Shown here: piece after piece, positions 1 to 7,653 of the stretch
How positions within the stretch are numbered: position 1 is the first letter of the stretch
Layout of the letters: the number at the start of each line of letters is the position of its first letter
From: Streptomyces syringium
GTDB lineage: Bacteria; Actinomycetota; Actinomycetes; Streptomycetales; Streptomycetaceae
Assembly: GCF_017876625.1 (NCBI RefSeq)
Contig: NZ_JAGIOH010000001.1
Location: 3,741,501-3,805,500 of the forward strand
Length of the DNA: 64,000 nucleotides
Reading direction: 5' to 3'
Translations under genes and position numbers: made by a program
The notes under the pieces: model-generated
Database searches by the model: none
The model's input: only the letters and a program-made list of their open reading frames with translations
What the model was told of the DNA's origin: nothing

Positions 1-411
1 CGGCAGCGTGGCCATGTTCGACAGCTCGAGCGTCACGTGCCCGGAGAAACCGGGGTCGATGAAGCCGGCCGTGGAGTGCGTCAGCAGGCCGAGCCGGCCG
101 AGGCTGGACTTGCCCTCCAGCCGCGAGGCCACGTCGTCGGGGAGCGTGATGACCTCGTACGTCGAGGCGAGCACGAACTCACCCGGGTGCAGGATGAACG
201 CCTCGTCGCCCTCCGGCACCACCTCGCGCGTGAGGTCCGCCTGCTCGACCGCGGGGTCGATGTGCGGGTACCGGTGGTTCTCGAACACCCGGAAGTAGCG
301 GTCCAGACGCACGTCGATGCTCGACGGCTGCACCATCGATTCGTCGAATGGGTCGATCCGCACCCGGCCTGCGTCGATCTCGGTCCGGATGTCCTTGTCT
401 GAGAGAAGCAC
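1..411 (-). CDS. dcd: dCTP deaminase (partial, C-terminus beyond window)
   Basis: Deaminates dCTP to dUTP in the cytoplasm, feeding thymidylate synthesis. The visible 137 residues start at a GTG and read MLLSDKDIRTEIDAGRVRID. The family signature follows: GKSSLGRLGL, then AGFIDPGFSGHVTLELSN, in which the Glu of TLEL corresponds to the catalytic Glu. Streptomyces homologues are about 190 residues, so roughly 54 C-terminal residues lie beyond the left edge. The gene follows a strong hairpin (443-473), so it is probably transcribed independently of the small gene upstream. The family call is very secure. Whether the enzyme is mono- or bifunctional (dUTP-forming deaminase only, or also dUTPase) cannot be judged from the fragment. 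Confidence 0.96.
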   Translation of the reverse strand, partial: MLLSDKDIRTEIDAGRVRIDPFDESMVQPSSIDVRLDRYFRVFENHRYPHIDPAVEQADLTREVVPEGDEAFILHPGEFVLASTYEVITLPDDVASRLEGKSSLGRLGLLTHSTAGFIDPGFSGHVTLELSNMATLP

Positions 412-442
412 GGGTCGAGGATACGCGGAGAAGCCGGGCAAC

Positions 443-473
443 GCGGGCCCGGTCCGATCCGGACCGGGCCCGC
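443..473 (-). terminator. hairpin between the small zinc-ribbon gene and dcd
   Basis: A perfect 14-bp inverted repeat (443-456 with 460-473) with a 3-nt loop. It lies just downstream of the minus-strand gene ending at 482 and upstream of dcd. There is no U-tract, which is normal for Streptomyces terminators. Confidence 0.7.
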
Positions 474-481
474 GCGCCGCC

Positions 482-646
482 TCACCCCTTCTGGACTCCC
501 ACCGGTACGGAATGCCGGAGCCGGGCACAGCGCGGGCAGCGCAGCAGCCGCGCGGGGCCGAGCCGGCCGGGACCGAGGTTCTGCATCGGGAACGAAGCGG
601 TGCTGAACACGTGCCCTTCGGCACAACGAACGACGGTGCGCTCCAT
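482..646 (-). CDS. small zinc-ribbon-like conserved protein (54 aa)
   Basis: A 54-residue basic protein beginning MERTVVRCAEGHVF. It contains CAEGH followed about 30 residues later by CPRC, an arrangement that looks like a small zinc ribbon. The ATG at 646 was chosen because AAAGGGAG lies seven bases upstream; the frame stays open further upstream, but that part is low-complexity Arg/Gly/Pro and unlikely to be coding. I recognise it only as a type of small protein frequent in Streptomyces, with no known function. It is separated from dcd by a hairpin. A nucleic-acid-binding or structural zinc role is plausible but inferred. Confidence 0.65.
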   Translation of the reverse strand: MERTVVRCAEGHVFSTASFPMQNLGPGRLGPARLLRCPRCARLRHSVPVGVQKG

Positions 647-944
647 CGAGCTCCCTTTCCCCATGGCGGCACTCACTGCGTGCCTCCGCACAACACGAAA
701 GACAAAAGCCACATTAGGGGATCTAAGGGGCGGGCTGGCACGCGGCACTCCCGTACCCGCGCCACGACTTCCGGCGCCCCCACGGTACGCCCCAACTCCC
801 GCCCCCCGCGCCCGCATCCCCACCCTCGCCACCCGAGGCCGCCCGGAGCCCGCCCACAACGAGAAGACCCCACGGTCTATGCACCGGGGGGTCTCGATGG
901 GGTAGAGTGTGCGACGATGCGACGCCTTGAAAACGGGCGCCCTC

Positions 945-1018
945 GCGGGTGTAGTTTAATGGTAGAACATGAGCTTCCCAAGCTCAGAGCGCGAGTTCGA
1001 TTCTCGTCACCCGCTCCA
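945..1018 (+). tRNA. tRNA-Gly (anticodon CCC)
   Basis: A 74-nt cloverleaf. The acceptor stem pairs GCGGGTG (945-951) with CACCCGC (1008-1014). The anticodon stem TGAGC/GCTCA encloses loop TTCCCAA, giving anticodon CCC, which reads GGG. The T-loop TTCGATT is present and the CCA end is encoded (1016-1018). It is followed at once by a terminator. Degenerate coding sequence begins 100 bp downstream, which is notable because tRNA 3' ends are common integration sites. Confidence 0.95.
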
Positions 1019-1023
1019 CCAGA

Positions 1024-1049
1024 AAGCCCCAGGCCTCGGCCCGGGGCTT
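1024..1049 (+). terminator. terminator of tRNA-Gly
   Basis: AAGCCCC (1024-1030) pairs with GGGGCTT (1043-1049), and CTTTG follows. It lies six bases after the tRNA CCA end. Confidence 0.75.
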
Positions 1050-1118
1050 CTTTGTTGTCCGGACCACGCTAGGCGTCTCGTGCCAGATCCGTGCCGGAAG
1101 GCTCGCCCAGGCCGCCGC

Positions 1119-1241
1119 GTGAACCTCACGGTCCTGCATTGCCGCCCACTGACGGACGTTCTCACCGTCGGCGACATCTACCCGCTTGTACTCACGGGCG
1201 GCTACGCCGTACAGGCACACGGGCGGATCGCCGGGCGATGG
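1119..1241 (+). pseudogene. remnant of an AbiEii-like nucleotidyltransferase gene (5' end only)
   Basis: A GTG-started stretch of about 41 codons includes PLTDVLTVGDIYPLVLTGGY followed by AVQAHG. It matches the N-terminus of the intact gene at 9612-10367, which reads LPDVLAVGAPYALVLGGGYALQAHG. After residue 39 the similarity stops and the frame becomes Arg-rich sequence without family features. The rest of the gene (about 200 codons) is missing, because the 3' end of the convergent MFS gene occupies the space. It therefore looks like a decayed copy truncated by deletion near the tRNA-Gly gene. Function: none expected. Confidence 0.7.
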
Positions 1242-1283
1242 CTCGTTCCGCCGTGGGCGACCCGCGACCGAGGCCGTCCGCGG

Positions 1284-2900
1284 CTACGGCTCTGCCGAGC
1301 GGGGCTGGGTCGTCGGGATCCGTGAGGTGAAGAACATCGCCAGAAGGGCGGCGAGGGCGAGGATGGCGAGGGCGGCGCGCAGGCCGTCGAGCCTGGCGGC
1401 GGCGTTCGCGTCCAGCGCGTCCTTCTTCACCTCGCTGCTTGTGCCTGATTCGTCGAGGGCCGTCCTGAGTTGGGCGTCCGACAGGAAGGGCGCACCGCTT
1501 TGGAGCCGGACGGTCGCCTGGCTCTTGACTCCGGCCGGGACCTCCGGATTCTGCTCCACGCTGGTCAGGAACGAGGAGGTGAGGGCGGCGATCATGATCG
1601 ACCCGGCGAGTGCCGTACCGAGCGAGGCACCCAGGTTGGTGACCGCGTTCTGGACGCCGCCGACTTCCGCGCTCTGTTGTTCCGGCACCGCGGACACGGT
1701 GACCGCACCGAGCTGGGACGCCAGCGCGCCCATGCCGAGCCCGATCAGGAGGAGGGGGACGGTGACGATTTCCGCACCGGCGTCTGCGTCGAGGGCGGCC
1801 ATCAGGACGACCGCGCCCGCGAGCAGGGAGAGAATCCCGAGTCGTACCACCCGCCGTGGCGAGACGTCCGGGAGGAAGCGGGGGATCAGGACCGCGGCTG
1901 CCAGCAGTGTCACCGACAGCGGCAGAAGGCGGGCACCGGTCGTGAGCGCCGACAGGCCCAGGGCGACCGACAGATAGAGCGGTACGACGAAGAACACGCC
2001 CATCTGCACGAGGTACTGGAAGAAGAACATGGTCAGCCCGCCGGTGAGCTGCTTGTTCCGCAGCATGGCCGGGTCGACGAGCGGCTCGCTGCGCTGCTCC
2101 ACGAGGCGGGCCTCCCAGCGGAGGAAGAGCCAGACCAGCAGCAGGCCTGCCAGCATCAGCCACACAACCAGCGAGACCCCGAGCCATGAAGGGGCGTCGG
2201 GCTTCGGCCGGAACCAGCCCCATTCGTCCGAGCGGAGTACTCCGTAGACGAAGATGCCGAGCCCCAGCGCGGACAGCACGGCGCCCACGAGATCGATGCG
2301 GCGGCGTCCGCCCGTCGGAGCGTCGGCGATACGGCGGGCCGACACCAGGATGCCGAGCACCACCAGCACCTCACCGGCGAACACCCACCGCCAGGAGAAG
2401 TACGTCGTCGCGACACCCCCGATGAGCGGCCCGAGCGCGATCGCCACTGCCCCTGCCGCCGCGACGAGTCCGTAGGCGGCGGGACGGCGTTCGGCGACGA
2501 AGTTGCCCGCCACAAGGGCCACGATCGCGGGCAGGATGAGTGCCGCCCCGATGCCTTCAAGGAGCGCCCAGCCGAGCAGGAGTACCGGCAGGTTCGGTGC
2601 GAGCGCCGTCGTCAGGGAGCCGCAGCCGTAGATGCAGCAGCCGATCATGAACGCGCGTTTGCGTCCGATCAGCGCCCCGATCTTGCCGCCCGGAATCATG
2701 AACATCGCCATCACGAGGGTGTAGGCCGTGATCGCGCCTTGGATCCCCGTCACGGTCGTGCCCACGTCCTCGGCCACCGTCGCGATCGAGACGTTCATGA
2801 CCGAGCTGTCGAGCGCCATCAGGAACTGACCGGCCGAGAGTGTCAGCAGGACGACTCGCGCTGTTGCCGAACTCTCGGCCCTGCCTGCCCTTGGCGCCAT
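1284..2900 (-). CDS. MFS drug exporter, DHA2 (14-TM) family
   Basis: An integral membrane proton-driven exporter of 538 residues, the size typical of the 14-helix DHA2 family (EmrB/QacA type). N-terminal helix 1 carries ALDSSVMNVS, the loop after helix 2 has GGKIGALIGRKRAF (motif A), and helix 5 contains GIGAALILPAIVALVAG, resembling motif C. The region after about residue 420 is a long hydrophilic loop before the last helix (LAILALAALLAMFFTSRIP). The start at MAPRAGR was chosen because the upstream extension is not family-like. It lies 99 bp downstream of the DUF4232 lipoprotein gene on the same strand and could be co-transcribed. No linked TetR repressor is adjacent, so the substrate is unknown. 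Confidence 0.9.
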   Translation of the reverse strand: MAPRAGRAESSATARVVLLTLSAGQFLMALDSSVMNVSIATVAEDVGTTVTGIQGAITAYTLVMAMFMIPGGKIGALIGRKRAFMIGCCIYGCGSLTTALAPNLPVLLLGWALLEGIGAALILPAIVALVAGNFVAERRPAAYGLVAAAGAVAIALGPLIGGVATTYFSWRWVFAGEVLVVLGILVSARRIADAPTGGRRRIDLVGAVLSALGLGIFVYGVLRSDEWGWFRPKPDAPSWLGVSLVVWLMLAGLLLVWLFLRWEARLVEQRSEPLVDPAMLRNKQLTGGLTMFFFQYLVQMGVFFVVPLYLSVALGLSALTTGARLLPLSVTLLAAAVLIPRFLPDVSPRRVVRLGILSLLAGAVVLMAALDADAGAEIVTVPLLLIGLGMGALASQLGAVTVSAVPEQQSAEVGGVQNAVTNLGASLGTALAGSIMIAALTSSFLTSVEQNPEVPAGVKSQATVRLQSGAPFLSDAQLRTALDESGTSSEVKKDALDANAAARLDGLRAALAILALAALLAMFFTSRIPTTQPRSAEP

Positions 2901-2999
2901 GGGCGGGATCGTCCCAGCAGGCCCGAGGGGCGGAACCACGACCCGCCACACGGATCAACCGATTGGCGGCCTGCGCTACGCCACGCACCCCGTTCGGGG

Positions 3000-3680
3000 T
3001 CAGGAGAGGGCGTCCTCGACCGTGGTCACCCAGTACGTGACGCGCAGCGAGTCGTCGATGTGCACGCCCTTGGCCTGGAGGGCGGCTTCGGCCATTTTGT
3101 CGCTGCCCTGGAAGCCGATCTCCAGGCTCTGGGCCGTGCGGCCCTCGCCGCCACTGCCGTCGCCCGCGGAGAGGATCACGGCCGCGTAGCCCTGCTTGCC
3201 CGGGGCGAGTGAGGTGACCGCCTGCGGCTTGGTCGCCTCCATGACCGGGGGGACCGACTGGGCACCCTCGAACTTGACGATCGGGTAGCCCTTCAAGTCG
3301 CACATCTTGGAGCCCGTGTTGGTGATCGTGAGCAGCATGTGGTTGAGCGGGCGGGAGAGCGGTGCGGCGGTGATACGGGTGTTGTCGGCGGTGCAGGGCA
3401 CGCGGTTCGCCGGGGCGTTCGGGTCGGTGTCCTTGGCCGGTGCCGACGTGCGGGCCCCTCCCTTGCCGGTAGCACCGGCAGCACTGGGCGCCTTGGGGGC
3501 GGCCGTCCCTTCGGGCTTCGGGGTCGGCTTGTCCTGGGGCACCGAGTCCGAGGCCTGCGTGGCGGCGCCCTCCTCGCGGACTCCCTCTCCCTGTCCGTTG
3601 TCACACGCCGTCAGGGCGAGCGCGGTGAGCGCGAGGGAGGCGGCGGCGAGCAGACGGGGCCGGCGGACGGAGGCGCGCAT
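3000..3680 (-). CDS. DUF4232 lipoprotein
   Basis: A secreted, probably lipid-anchored protein of 226 residues. The signal peptide ends in the lipobox LTAC (Cys26). A Ser/Thr/Pro-rich linker follows (about 30-80), then a DUF4232 domain with SRPLNHMLLTITNTGSKMCD, the DGSG loop and a terminal VTYW. Paralogues occur at 5403-5930 and 44352-45020, sharing PxNHxLxxxTNT, a following Cys, DGSG and a C-terminal YW. The gene is divergent from the membrane-anchored HTH gene (3887-5200), with about 206 bp between them. The domain function is not established. Export to the membrane surface is clear, and a link to the neighbouring regulator is inference. Confidence 0.85.
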   Translation of the reverse strand: MRASVRRPRLLAAASLALTALALTACDNGQGEGVREEGAATQASDSVPQDKPTPKPEGTAAPKAPSAAGATGKGGARTSAPAKDTDPNAPANRVPCTADNTRITAAPLSRPLNHMLLTITNTGSKMCDLKGYPIVKFEGAQSVPPVMEATKPQAVTSLAPGKQGYAAVILSAGDGSGGEGRTAQSLEIGFQGSDKMAEAALQAKGVHIDDSLRVTYWVTTVEDALS

Positions 3681-3886
3681 GGCGGATCTCTTTCTTCGTG
3701 GGGGAGGCAGCGGAGCGCCGCTCGACCGGATCCGGGAGCGGCGTGCTTGGATGACGAAAGCTTGTGCGACGCCGCGTCCCGGGCGCCAGCACCGCTGGCC
3801 GATGAGGGACGCTGGAACGGTGGCACCGGCGCTGACCTGGGGGAATGGGTGTTCTCTGGAACGAGGACATGGGACGGAGGAGTGGC

Positions 3887-5200
3887 GTGGGGGCAAGCGA
3901 TCTCGCGGAGTTGCTGCGATCGCTGAAGGAGCGGTCCGGCCTGAGTTACGGGGTGCTGGCCAAGCGGCTGCACGTCAGTACGTCGACACTGCACCGGTAC
4001 TGCAACGGGTCCACCGTGCCGACGGAGTTCGCTCCGGTCGAGCGGCTGGCCCGCCTGTGCAAGGCCACTCCGGAAGAATTGATCCAGGTCCACCGGCAGT
4101 GGATCCTCGCGGACGCGGCGCGCGGCCGTAAGCCGAGTACAGCCACTCAGCCGGAAGGACCGGCTCCGGCAGACGAGGCGACGACGGCTCCGGCAGACGA
4201 CGTGGCGCCCGACCCTCCCCGGTCCGCTCCCCCAGCCGCCTCGTCGGACGTCCGCCCACCGCGGCAACGGCGGACCCGGAGAGCCGTACTGGCCGCCCTG
4301 GCCGTCACCTGCGTGATGGGCTCCGCCGCGCTCGCCGTCAGCCTGGTCGGCAACGACAGCGATGACGACGGGAAGGCGCGGTCCGCCGCGGCCTCCTCTT
4401 CGAGCAGGGCCGGGGCGATCGCGCCCGGGAAGCCGGGGAAGTCCGACACATCCGGGACGCGCCCGTCCGGCACCCCGTCCTCCTCTCCGAACGAGGAGAA
4501 GGAGGGAGAGGAGAAGCACGGCGAGCCCGCCGCATCCGCCGGCGCGGACGGCACCGCGTCCCCCTCGTCACCCGGTCAGCAGGACGACAGCGACAACGCC
4601 GACGCGCCCCTGACCGCCCACACCCGGCCCTACGCCTACGAGAGCCCCTGCTCCCAGCGCTTCCTGGTCAACCGGAAACCCGGTGAGATGCCGAAGCCCC
4701 CCTTCGAGCAGGACGCGCCCGCCTGGGTGTCCGAGCTCGGCGCCGTCTCCGCCGACCAACAGTTCGTCAAAATCACCTTGCAGGGCACCGGCAAGGACGC
4801 GGTCGTGCTCGAAGGGCTGCACGTCCGGGTGGACGGGGCGAAGGCGCCGCTCGCGTGGAACGCGTACGCCACCGGGGTCGGCTGCGGCGGCGACGTGGCG
4901 ACGCGGTCCTTCGGCGTCGACCTCGAGGCCGGGTCACCCGCCCTCACCCCGGTGGGCGGTCAGCGCGACTTCCCGTACAAGGTGAGCCGCACCGATGCCG
5001 AGGTCTTCTACGTCAAGGCCGACGCCAGACAGCACGATGTGCGGTGGCACCTGGAGCTCCAGTGGTCCAGCGGCGGCCGGCACGGGACCCTCCGGATCGA
5101 CGACCAGGGCAGGCCCTTCCGCACCAGCGGATCCGCGGGCAGGCCCTCGTACCAGCAGCCGCTGGGGGATACGCGGTGGTCGCCCGCCCCGGTGGACTGA
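3887..5200 (+). CDS. membrane-anchored XRE-type HTH protein with extracytoplasmic domain
   Basis: A 437-residue three-part protein. Residues 1-70 form an XRE-like HTH (LKERSGLSYGVLAKRLHVST then LHRYCNG). A Pro/Ala-rich cytoplasmic linker follows, then one membrane segment at about 132-155 (AVLAALAVTCVMGSAALAVS). The outside part has an acidic Ser/Pro linker and a C-terminal domain of about 190 residues with two Cys (SPCSQRF and VGCGGD) that could form a disulfide. The GTG at 3887 was chosen because GGAGGAG lies just upstream; ATGs at 3845 and 3869 are weaker alternatives. It is flanked by two DUF4232 genes. A one-component transmembrane sensor-regulator is likely from the architecture; the ligand and target promoters are unknown. 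Confidence 0.8.
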   Translation: MGASDLAELLRSLKERSGLSYGVLAKRLHVSTSTLHRYCNGSTVPTEFAPVERLARLCKATPEELIQVHRQWILADAARGRKPSTATQPEGPAPADEATTAPADDVAPDPPRSAPPAASSDVRPPRQRRTRRAVLAALAVTCVMGSAALAVSLVGNDSDDDGKARSAAASSSSRAGAIAPGKPGKSDTSGTRPSGTPSSSPNEEKEGEEKHGEPAASAGADGTASPSSPGQQDDSDNADAPLTAHTRPYAYESPCSQRFLVNRKPGEMPKPPFEQDAPAWVSELGAVSADQQFVKITLQGTGKDAVVLEGLHVRVDGAKAPLAWNAYATGVGCGGDVATRSFGVDLEAGSPALTPVGGQRDFPYKVSRTDAEVFYVKADARQHDVRWHLELQWSSGGRHGTLRIDDQGRPFRTSGSAGRPSYQQPLGDTRWSPAPVD

Positions 5201-5337
5201 CCCTTCGCATTCCACGGGAGCGTCCCACCGGAGCGTTCCACGGCGCTGACCTTTCCGCAGGTCAGGTCGCACGCAAGCGTTCCCGCTTCCCGGAAGACCC
5301 GGCAGGCCTTGATGGGGCGGCGGGCGGCGCCGCACGC

Positions 5338-5369
5338 TGATCAGGCCTCGGGGAACACCGAGGTGATCA
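5338..5369. promoter_or_regulatory. interrupted palindrome upstream of DUF4232 gene
   Basis: TGATCA-N2-CCTCGG, six bases, then CCGAGG-TGATCA. It lies 34 bp before the ATG of the secreted DUF4232 gene and 138 bp after the HTH gene. It could be a terminator of the HTH gene or an operator. Its position next to the next ribosome site and its outer TGATCA arms make an operator worth testing. Confidence 0.45.
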
Positions 5370-5402
5370 ACCCCCACTGACGCCTCATCAGGAGGAGCCA
5401 CC

Positions 5403-5930
5403 ATGCGCTTCGCACGTCTCATCGCCCCCGCCGTCCTCTCCGGTGCCGCTGTCCTGGCCACCGCGGCCGTCCCCGCCCAGGCCGCCCCGCAGGCGGACCG
5501 CGGCCCGGTCGGGGCGCTCTGCTCCACCACGTCCGCCGACTTCACCGTGCGGAACGTGAGCCGCCCGATCAACCACCAGCTGCTGACCGTCACCAACACC
5601 GGATCCGAGACCTGCACTCTCCTCAAGGCCCCGCTTCTGGGCTTCGACGACGACCAGTACGTCGGCGCCCAGGCGATGGAGGAGTCCGCACCGCAGTCGG
5701 TCGTGACGCTCAAGCCGGGCCAGTCCGCCTACGCGGGCATCCGGCTGTCGTCCGCCGACGGCTCGGGGGAGAACGGGCGGGACGTCCGCATTCTGCACGT
5801 CTTCCTCGACAGCGGTGACGGTTCCGAGGGCGGGCCCGACTCGATCGCCTTCCCGAAGGGCACGTGGGTCGACGACAGCGCGGCCGTCACCTACTGGCAG
5901 TCGAACGTCTCCGACGCCCTGATGTGGTGA
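5403..5930 (+). CDS. secreted DUF4232 protein
   Basis: A 175-residue exported protein with a classical Sec signal peptide (MRFARLIAPAVLSGAAVLAT, cleavage near AQA-AP at about 28). It consists almost only of the DUF4232 domain: SRPINHQLLTVTNTGSETC, then SADGSG and a C-terminal VTYWQSNVSDALMW. Unlike its two paralogues it has no lipobox. AGGAGG precedes the ATG at ideal spacing. It lies downstream of the membrane HTH gene in the same direction. Its last 40 bp overlap the 3' end of the convergent ferredoxin gene. Function is unknown; extracellular location is well supported. Confidence 0.87.
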   Translation: MRFARLIAPAVLSGAAVLATAAVPAQAAPQADRGPVGALCSTTSADFTVRNVSRPINHQLLTVTNTGSETCTLLKAPLLGFDDDQYVGAQAMEESAPQSVVTLKPGQSAYAGIRLSSADGSGENGRDVRILHVFLDSGDGSEGGPDSIAFPKGTWVDDSAAVTYWQSNVSDALMW

Positions 5931-6160
5931 CCGCGGAGCTCGGCGGGCTCACCGGACGCGGGCCGGGGCTCCGTGACGGTGATGGCTCCGGAGGGGCAGG
6001 CGTAGGCGGCCCTGCGGATCGCGAGCGACCGGGCGGGGGGCGGGTCGGTGTCCAGGAGGAGTACCCGGCCGCCCTCGGTGTCCTGGTCGAACACCTCGGG
6101 GGCGGTCAGTGCGCACATCCCGGCGCCCAGGCAGCGCTCGCGGTCGATACGGATCTCCAT
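5891..6160 (-). CDS. 3Fe-4S ferredoxin, P450 partner
   Basis: A small electron carrier of 89 residues (MEIRIDRERCLGAGMCALTA). The Cys pattern C-x5-C with a later CPSGAI, lacking the central Cys of 4Fe-4S types, is that of the single-cluster [3Fe-4S] ferredoxins paired with Streptomyces P450s. It starts four bases after the stop of the P450 gene, so the two are surely co-transcribed and it likely delivers electrons to that P450. The tail after about residue 68 is longer than usual and antisense to the end of the DUF4232 gene. No ferredoxin reductase gene is nearby. Confidence 0.9.
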   Translation of the reverse strand: MEIRIDRERCLGAGMCALTAPEVFDQDTEGGRVLLLDTDPPPARSLAIRRAAYACPSGAITVTEPRPASGEPAELRGHHIRASETFDCQ

Positions 6161-6164
6161 CGGC

Positions 6165-7397
6165 CTACTCCTCGCCCCAGGTGACGGGGAGCCGGTGCAC
6201 CCCGTAGATGTTCATGTCGGTCCGCAGCGGCACCTCCTCGGGCGGGACCGCCAGGCGCAGCGTCGGGAAGCGGGTGAACAGGGCCGGGAGGGCGACCCGC
6301 ATCTCGACGCGGGCCAACTGCTGGCCCAGGCACTGGTGGATGCCGTGGCCGAAGGCCAGATGACCGGTGGCCTTGCGGTGGATGTCGAGGGTGTCGGGAT
6401 CATCGAAGCGGGCCGGGTCGCGGTTGGCGGCCTGGATGGAGATGGTGACGGACTCGCCGATCCTGATCAGCTGTCCGTCGACCTCGACGTCCTCGAGCGC
6501 GGCCCTGACGCCGGTGGGGGTGATGGTCAGATACCGGAGGAGTTCCTCCACCGCCTGGTCGGCGAGGCCGGGGTCGGCCCGCAGGGCCGCGGCCTGTTCG
6601 GGGTGGGACAGCAGGGCGAAGGTGCCGAGGCCGATCATGTTGGCCGTGGTGTCGAGGCCGGCGGCGAGCAGGAAGCCGGCGATCCCGGCGAGTTCCTCGT
6701 CGGTGAGCTCGCTGGTGGTCAGGTCGCTGAGCACATCGTCGGTGGGGTGGGCGCGCTTGTCCGAGATCAGGTCCCGGAAGAAGTCCCCGAGGCCGGCCAG
6801 GGCGGCGATCTGCTCGTCCAGGGTCGACTCCGGGGCGCTGATCGCCGCGGCGCGTTCCATGAAGTCCGCGCGCCGGACCTCGGGCACACCGAGGAGTTCG
6901 CAGATCATCAGTGCCGGCACGGGGTGGGCGAAGGCTCGGACCAGGTCCACCGTCGGTCCTTGGCGCTCCATGGCGTCGAGGTGCTCGGCGGTGATCTGCT
7001 CGACGCGTGCGGTGAGTGCGCGCATCCGGCGGACCGTGAACTTGCCGGCGAGCAGCCGCCGGTAGCGGGTGTGCTCGGGCTGGTCCATCCCGGTGAGGTC
7101 ACCGACCGTGGCCGGGGGAATCTCCAGGTCTTCCGTGCCCGGGAAGGGGTAGTGCATGAGCTCGTAGCGTGAGCTGAAGCGGGTGTCGGCGGCTATCGCC
7201 CGGACCGTGGAGTGGCCGGTGGCCAGCCAGCCCAGGTGGCCGTCGGGGTAGCGCAACCGGGTGAGCGGCTGCCGCTCGCGCAGTTCCGCCAGCTCGGCGG
7301 GCGGGTCGAAGGGGCAGCCCTCGGGGCGCTGGATCGGTAACACCACGGCCTCTTGGGCCGCCTGCTCCGGGGAGTTCGTCGACGGTTCGTGCTGCAT
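6165..7397 (-). CDS. cytochrome P450 (CYP107/105-like bacterial class I)
   Basis: A 410-residue soluble mono-oxygenase. Visible landmarks: the I-helix with AGLDTT, the K-helix with EELLRY (ExxR), and the heme loop FGHGIHQCLG with the axial Cys near residue 356. The ATG at 7397 has GGAG six bases upstream; further upstream the frame runs through a repeat-rich control region. Codon 20 (7338-7340) is a TTA Leu codon, so translation probably needs the bldA tRNA. The ferredoxin gene follows after four bases. The substrate cannot be told from sequence, and the subfamily label is an impression only. Upstream repeats at 7484-7566 suggest dedicated regulation. Confidence 0.93.
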   Translation of the reverse strand: MQHEPSTNSPEQAAQEAVVLPIQRPEGCPFDPPAELAELRERQPLTRLRYPDGHLGWLATGHSTVRAIAADTRFSSRYELMHYPFPGTEDLEIPPATVGDLTGMDQPEHTRYRRLLAGKFTVRRMRALTARVEQITAEHLDAMERQGPTVDLVRAFAHPVPALMICELLGVPEVRRADFMERAAAISAPESTLDEQIAALAGLGDFFRDLISDKRAHPTDDVLSDLTTSELTDEELAGIAGFLLAAGLDTTANMIGLGTFALLSHPEQAAALRADPGLADQAVEELLRYLTITPTGVRAALEDVEVDGQLIRIGESVTISIQAANRDPARFDDPDTLDIHRKATGHLAFGHGIHQCLGQQLARVEMRVALPALFTRFPTLRLAVPPEEVPLRTDMNIYGVHRLPVTWGEE

Positions 7398-7483
7398 GGT
7401 GGTCTCCGGTACGGATCGAAGGTGCGGATCGGAGGGGTGGTGCGGGCGCCGCTCAGCTCTTGGCGTCGGCCAGGCCCAGCACC

Positions 7484-7566
7484 ATGGCGCCATCATGGCA
7501 CCGCCATGGTGCCATCACAAGGGGAGGTGGCGTCTTAGTGACGCCCATGGCGCCACCATGGCACCA
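7484..7566. promoter_or_regulatory. repeated ATGGCGCCAT operator-like array upstream of P450
   Basis: Five copies of ATGGYRCCA-type sites lie in 83 bp: 7484-7493 (perfect palindrome), 7495-7502, 7506-7515, 7547-7555 and 7558-7566. Two 19-bp units of form ATGGCGCCAYCATGGCACC start exactly 63 bp apart, about six helical turns. Between them is a perfect inverted repeat, GGCGTC-5-GACGCC (7529-7545). The array sits 87-170 bp before the P450 start. The binding protein is unknown. Confidence 0.6.
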
Positions 7567-7612
7567 CCCGGCGCCCCGAAACGCACCCGGACAAGCCCCC
7601 GGAAACCACGAA

Positions 7613-7637
7613 AGCCCCAGGCCGACGGCCTGGGGCT
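7613..7637 (-). terminator. terminator of AhpD-like gene
   Basis: An 11-bp perfect stem AGCCCCAGGCC/GGCCTGGGGCT with loop GAC. It lies 17 bp beyond the stop of the minus-strand gene at 7654 and is followed on that strand by TTTCG. Confidence 0.8.
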
Positions 7638-7653
7638 GCCCCGCGTCACACCG

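Noticed and set aside
5338..5369. Simple terminator of the HTH gene
   Set aside because: Not fully rejected, but its position next to the following ribosome site and 138 bp after the stop made a terminator-only call too strong; it was listed as regulatory.
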